Source: Clostridiales bacterium (lineage in GTDB: Bacteria > Bacillota > Clostridia > Oscillospirales > Acutalibacteraceae). Taken from it: 15,700 nucleotides of DNA. The position numbers and the translations under genes are program-made. The stretch covers positions 1-15,700 of the forward strand of contig JAAYFA010000213.1 in the NCBI GenBank assembly GCA_012728445.1, read 5' to 3'. Shown here in pieces: positions 15,483 to 15,700 of this stretch. Position 1 is the first letter of the stretch, and each line of letters opens with the position of its first letter. The notes beneath the pieces are model-generated. The model made no database searches. It saw nothing but the letters and a program-made list of their open reading frames with translations, and was not told the origin of the DNA.

Positions 15483-15683
15483 ATGCAAACAAGCGAAAAT
15501 ATCCTGTTTGCGGACAGTAGAGGCCGCGAACAAAATGAAGAACTCATCGGCGTTTTGAATGCCATTGCCATCGTGAGCAAAAGACTCGCGGGGCGACTGG
15601 CAGCACTTGAACACCGAAGAGAAGAAAAATCGAGAGGAGGAAAAATCTATGTCACCAGACAAAGCGCAGCAACTCGGCAATGA
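15483..15683 (+). CDS. Small conserved-looking mobile-element protein
   Basis: A 66-residue protein with GGAGG 9 bases before its ATG. The core GREQNEELIGVLNAIAIVSKRLAGRLAALE is a predicted amphipathic helix pair. From memory, near-identical small proteins of the N-E-E-L-I-G-V-L-x-A-I-S type occur in Clostridia conjugative and recombinase-bearing elements, but no function is known to me. The C-terminus (GKIYVTRQSAATRQ) is read over the start of the next gene, with a 35-base overlap. It follows the sigma-like gene on the same strand, separated by an 81-base gap with a stem-loop, so the genes are probably co-transcribed. Confidence 0.7.
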   Translation: MQTSENILFADSRGREQNEELIGVLNAIAIVSKRLAGRLAALEHRREEKSRGGKIYVTRQSAATRQ

Positions 15684-15700
15684 CCTCGCTTGCCTTGCGG
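15649..15700 (+). CDS. Start of another plus-strand gene, truncated by the window edge
   Basis: ATG at 15649 with GAGGAGG about 8 bases upstream opens MSPDKAQQLGNDLACLA and is still open at the window edge (17 codons). It overlaps the preceding small gene by 35 bases in another frame. Too short to identify; supported by the strong ribosome site and by continuing the element operon. Confidence 0.55.
   Translation, partial: MSPDKAQQLGNDLACLA

Overview
The window looks like part of a mobile element of a low-to-mid-GC Firmicute, probably a gut-type Clostridia. The signs are strong GGAGG ribosome sites before almost every gene, a compact operon style, and right-end genes resembling the accessory genes of Clostridia conjugative elements. 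That assignment is inference; no rRNA, tRNA or other taxonomic marker is present.

Almost the whole window (1 to 14482) is one long minus-strand operon, read from right to left. Gene order is: a putative effector interrupted by one in-frame TAG (13625-14482); an NB-ARC/TPR NLR-type STAND ATPase (11283-13628); a small excisionase-type HTH protein (11087-11290); type I restriction-modification hsdM (8588-11080), hsdS with an extra C-terminal domain (6756-8594) and hsdR (3680-6763); a YgjP-type zinc metallopeptidase (2982-3680); and a large sacsin/GHKL-type ATPase that runs off the left edge (1-2975). Every junction overlaps by 1 to 8 bases or leaves a 6-base gap, so the eight genes are probably co-transcribed and translationally coupled.

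The most interesting signal is at the effector/NLR junction. The last 27 residues of the effector and residues 4-30 of the NLR align without gaps and share an N/Q-rich, alternating-hydrophobic pattern (V-x-N-Q-x-x-I-x-I-x-x-M-x-G). This is the arrangement described for bacterial amyloid signalling motifs: an effector with the motif at its C-terminus, encoded beside an NLR with the same motif at its N-terminus. My reading is a composite defence locus in which a type I R-M system and a GHKL ATPase module are joined to an NLR with a prion-like-templated effector. The NLR may act as backup or guard when restriction fails. The DNA shows the gene layout and motif pair; the mechanism is inference.

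The 14483-14828 region is divergent. It holds three copies of a TTGATAAGGTT-like word upstream of the defence operon and, on the plus strand, a leader with four mutually exclusive pairing segments ending in an intrinsic terminator (an attenuator). To its right are plus-strand element genes: a sigma-region-4-like protein (14829-15401), a small conserved-looking protein (15483-15683) and the first codons of another gene (15649 to the edge).
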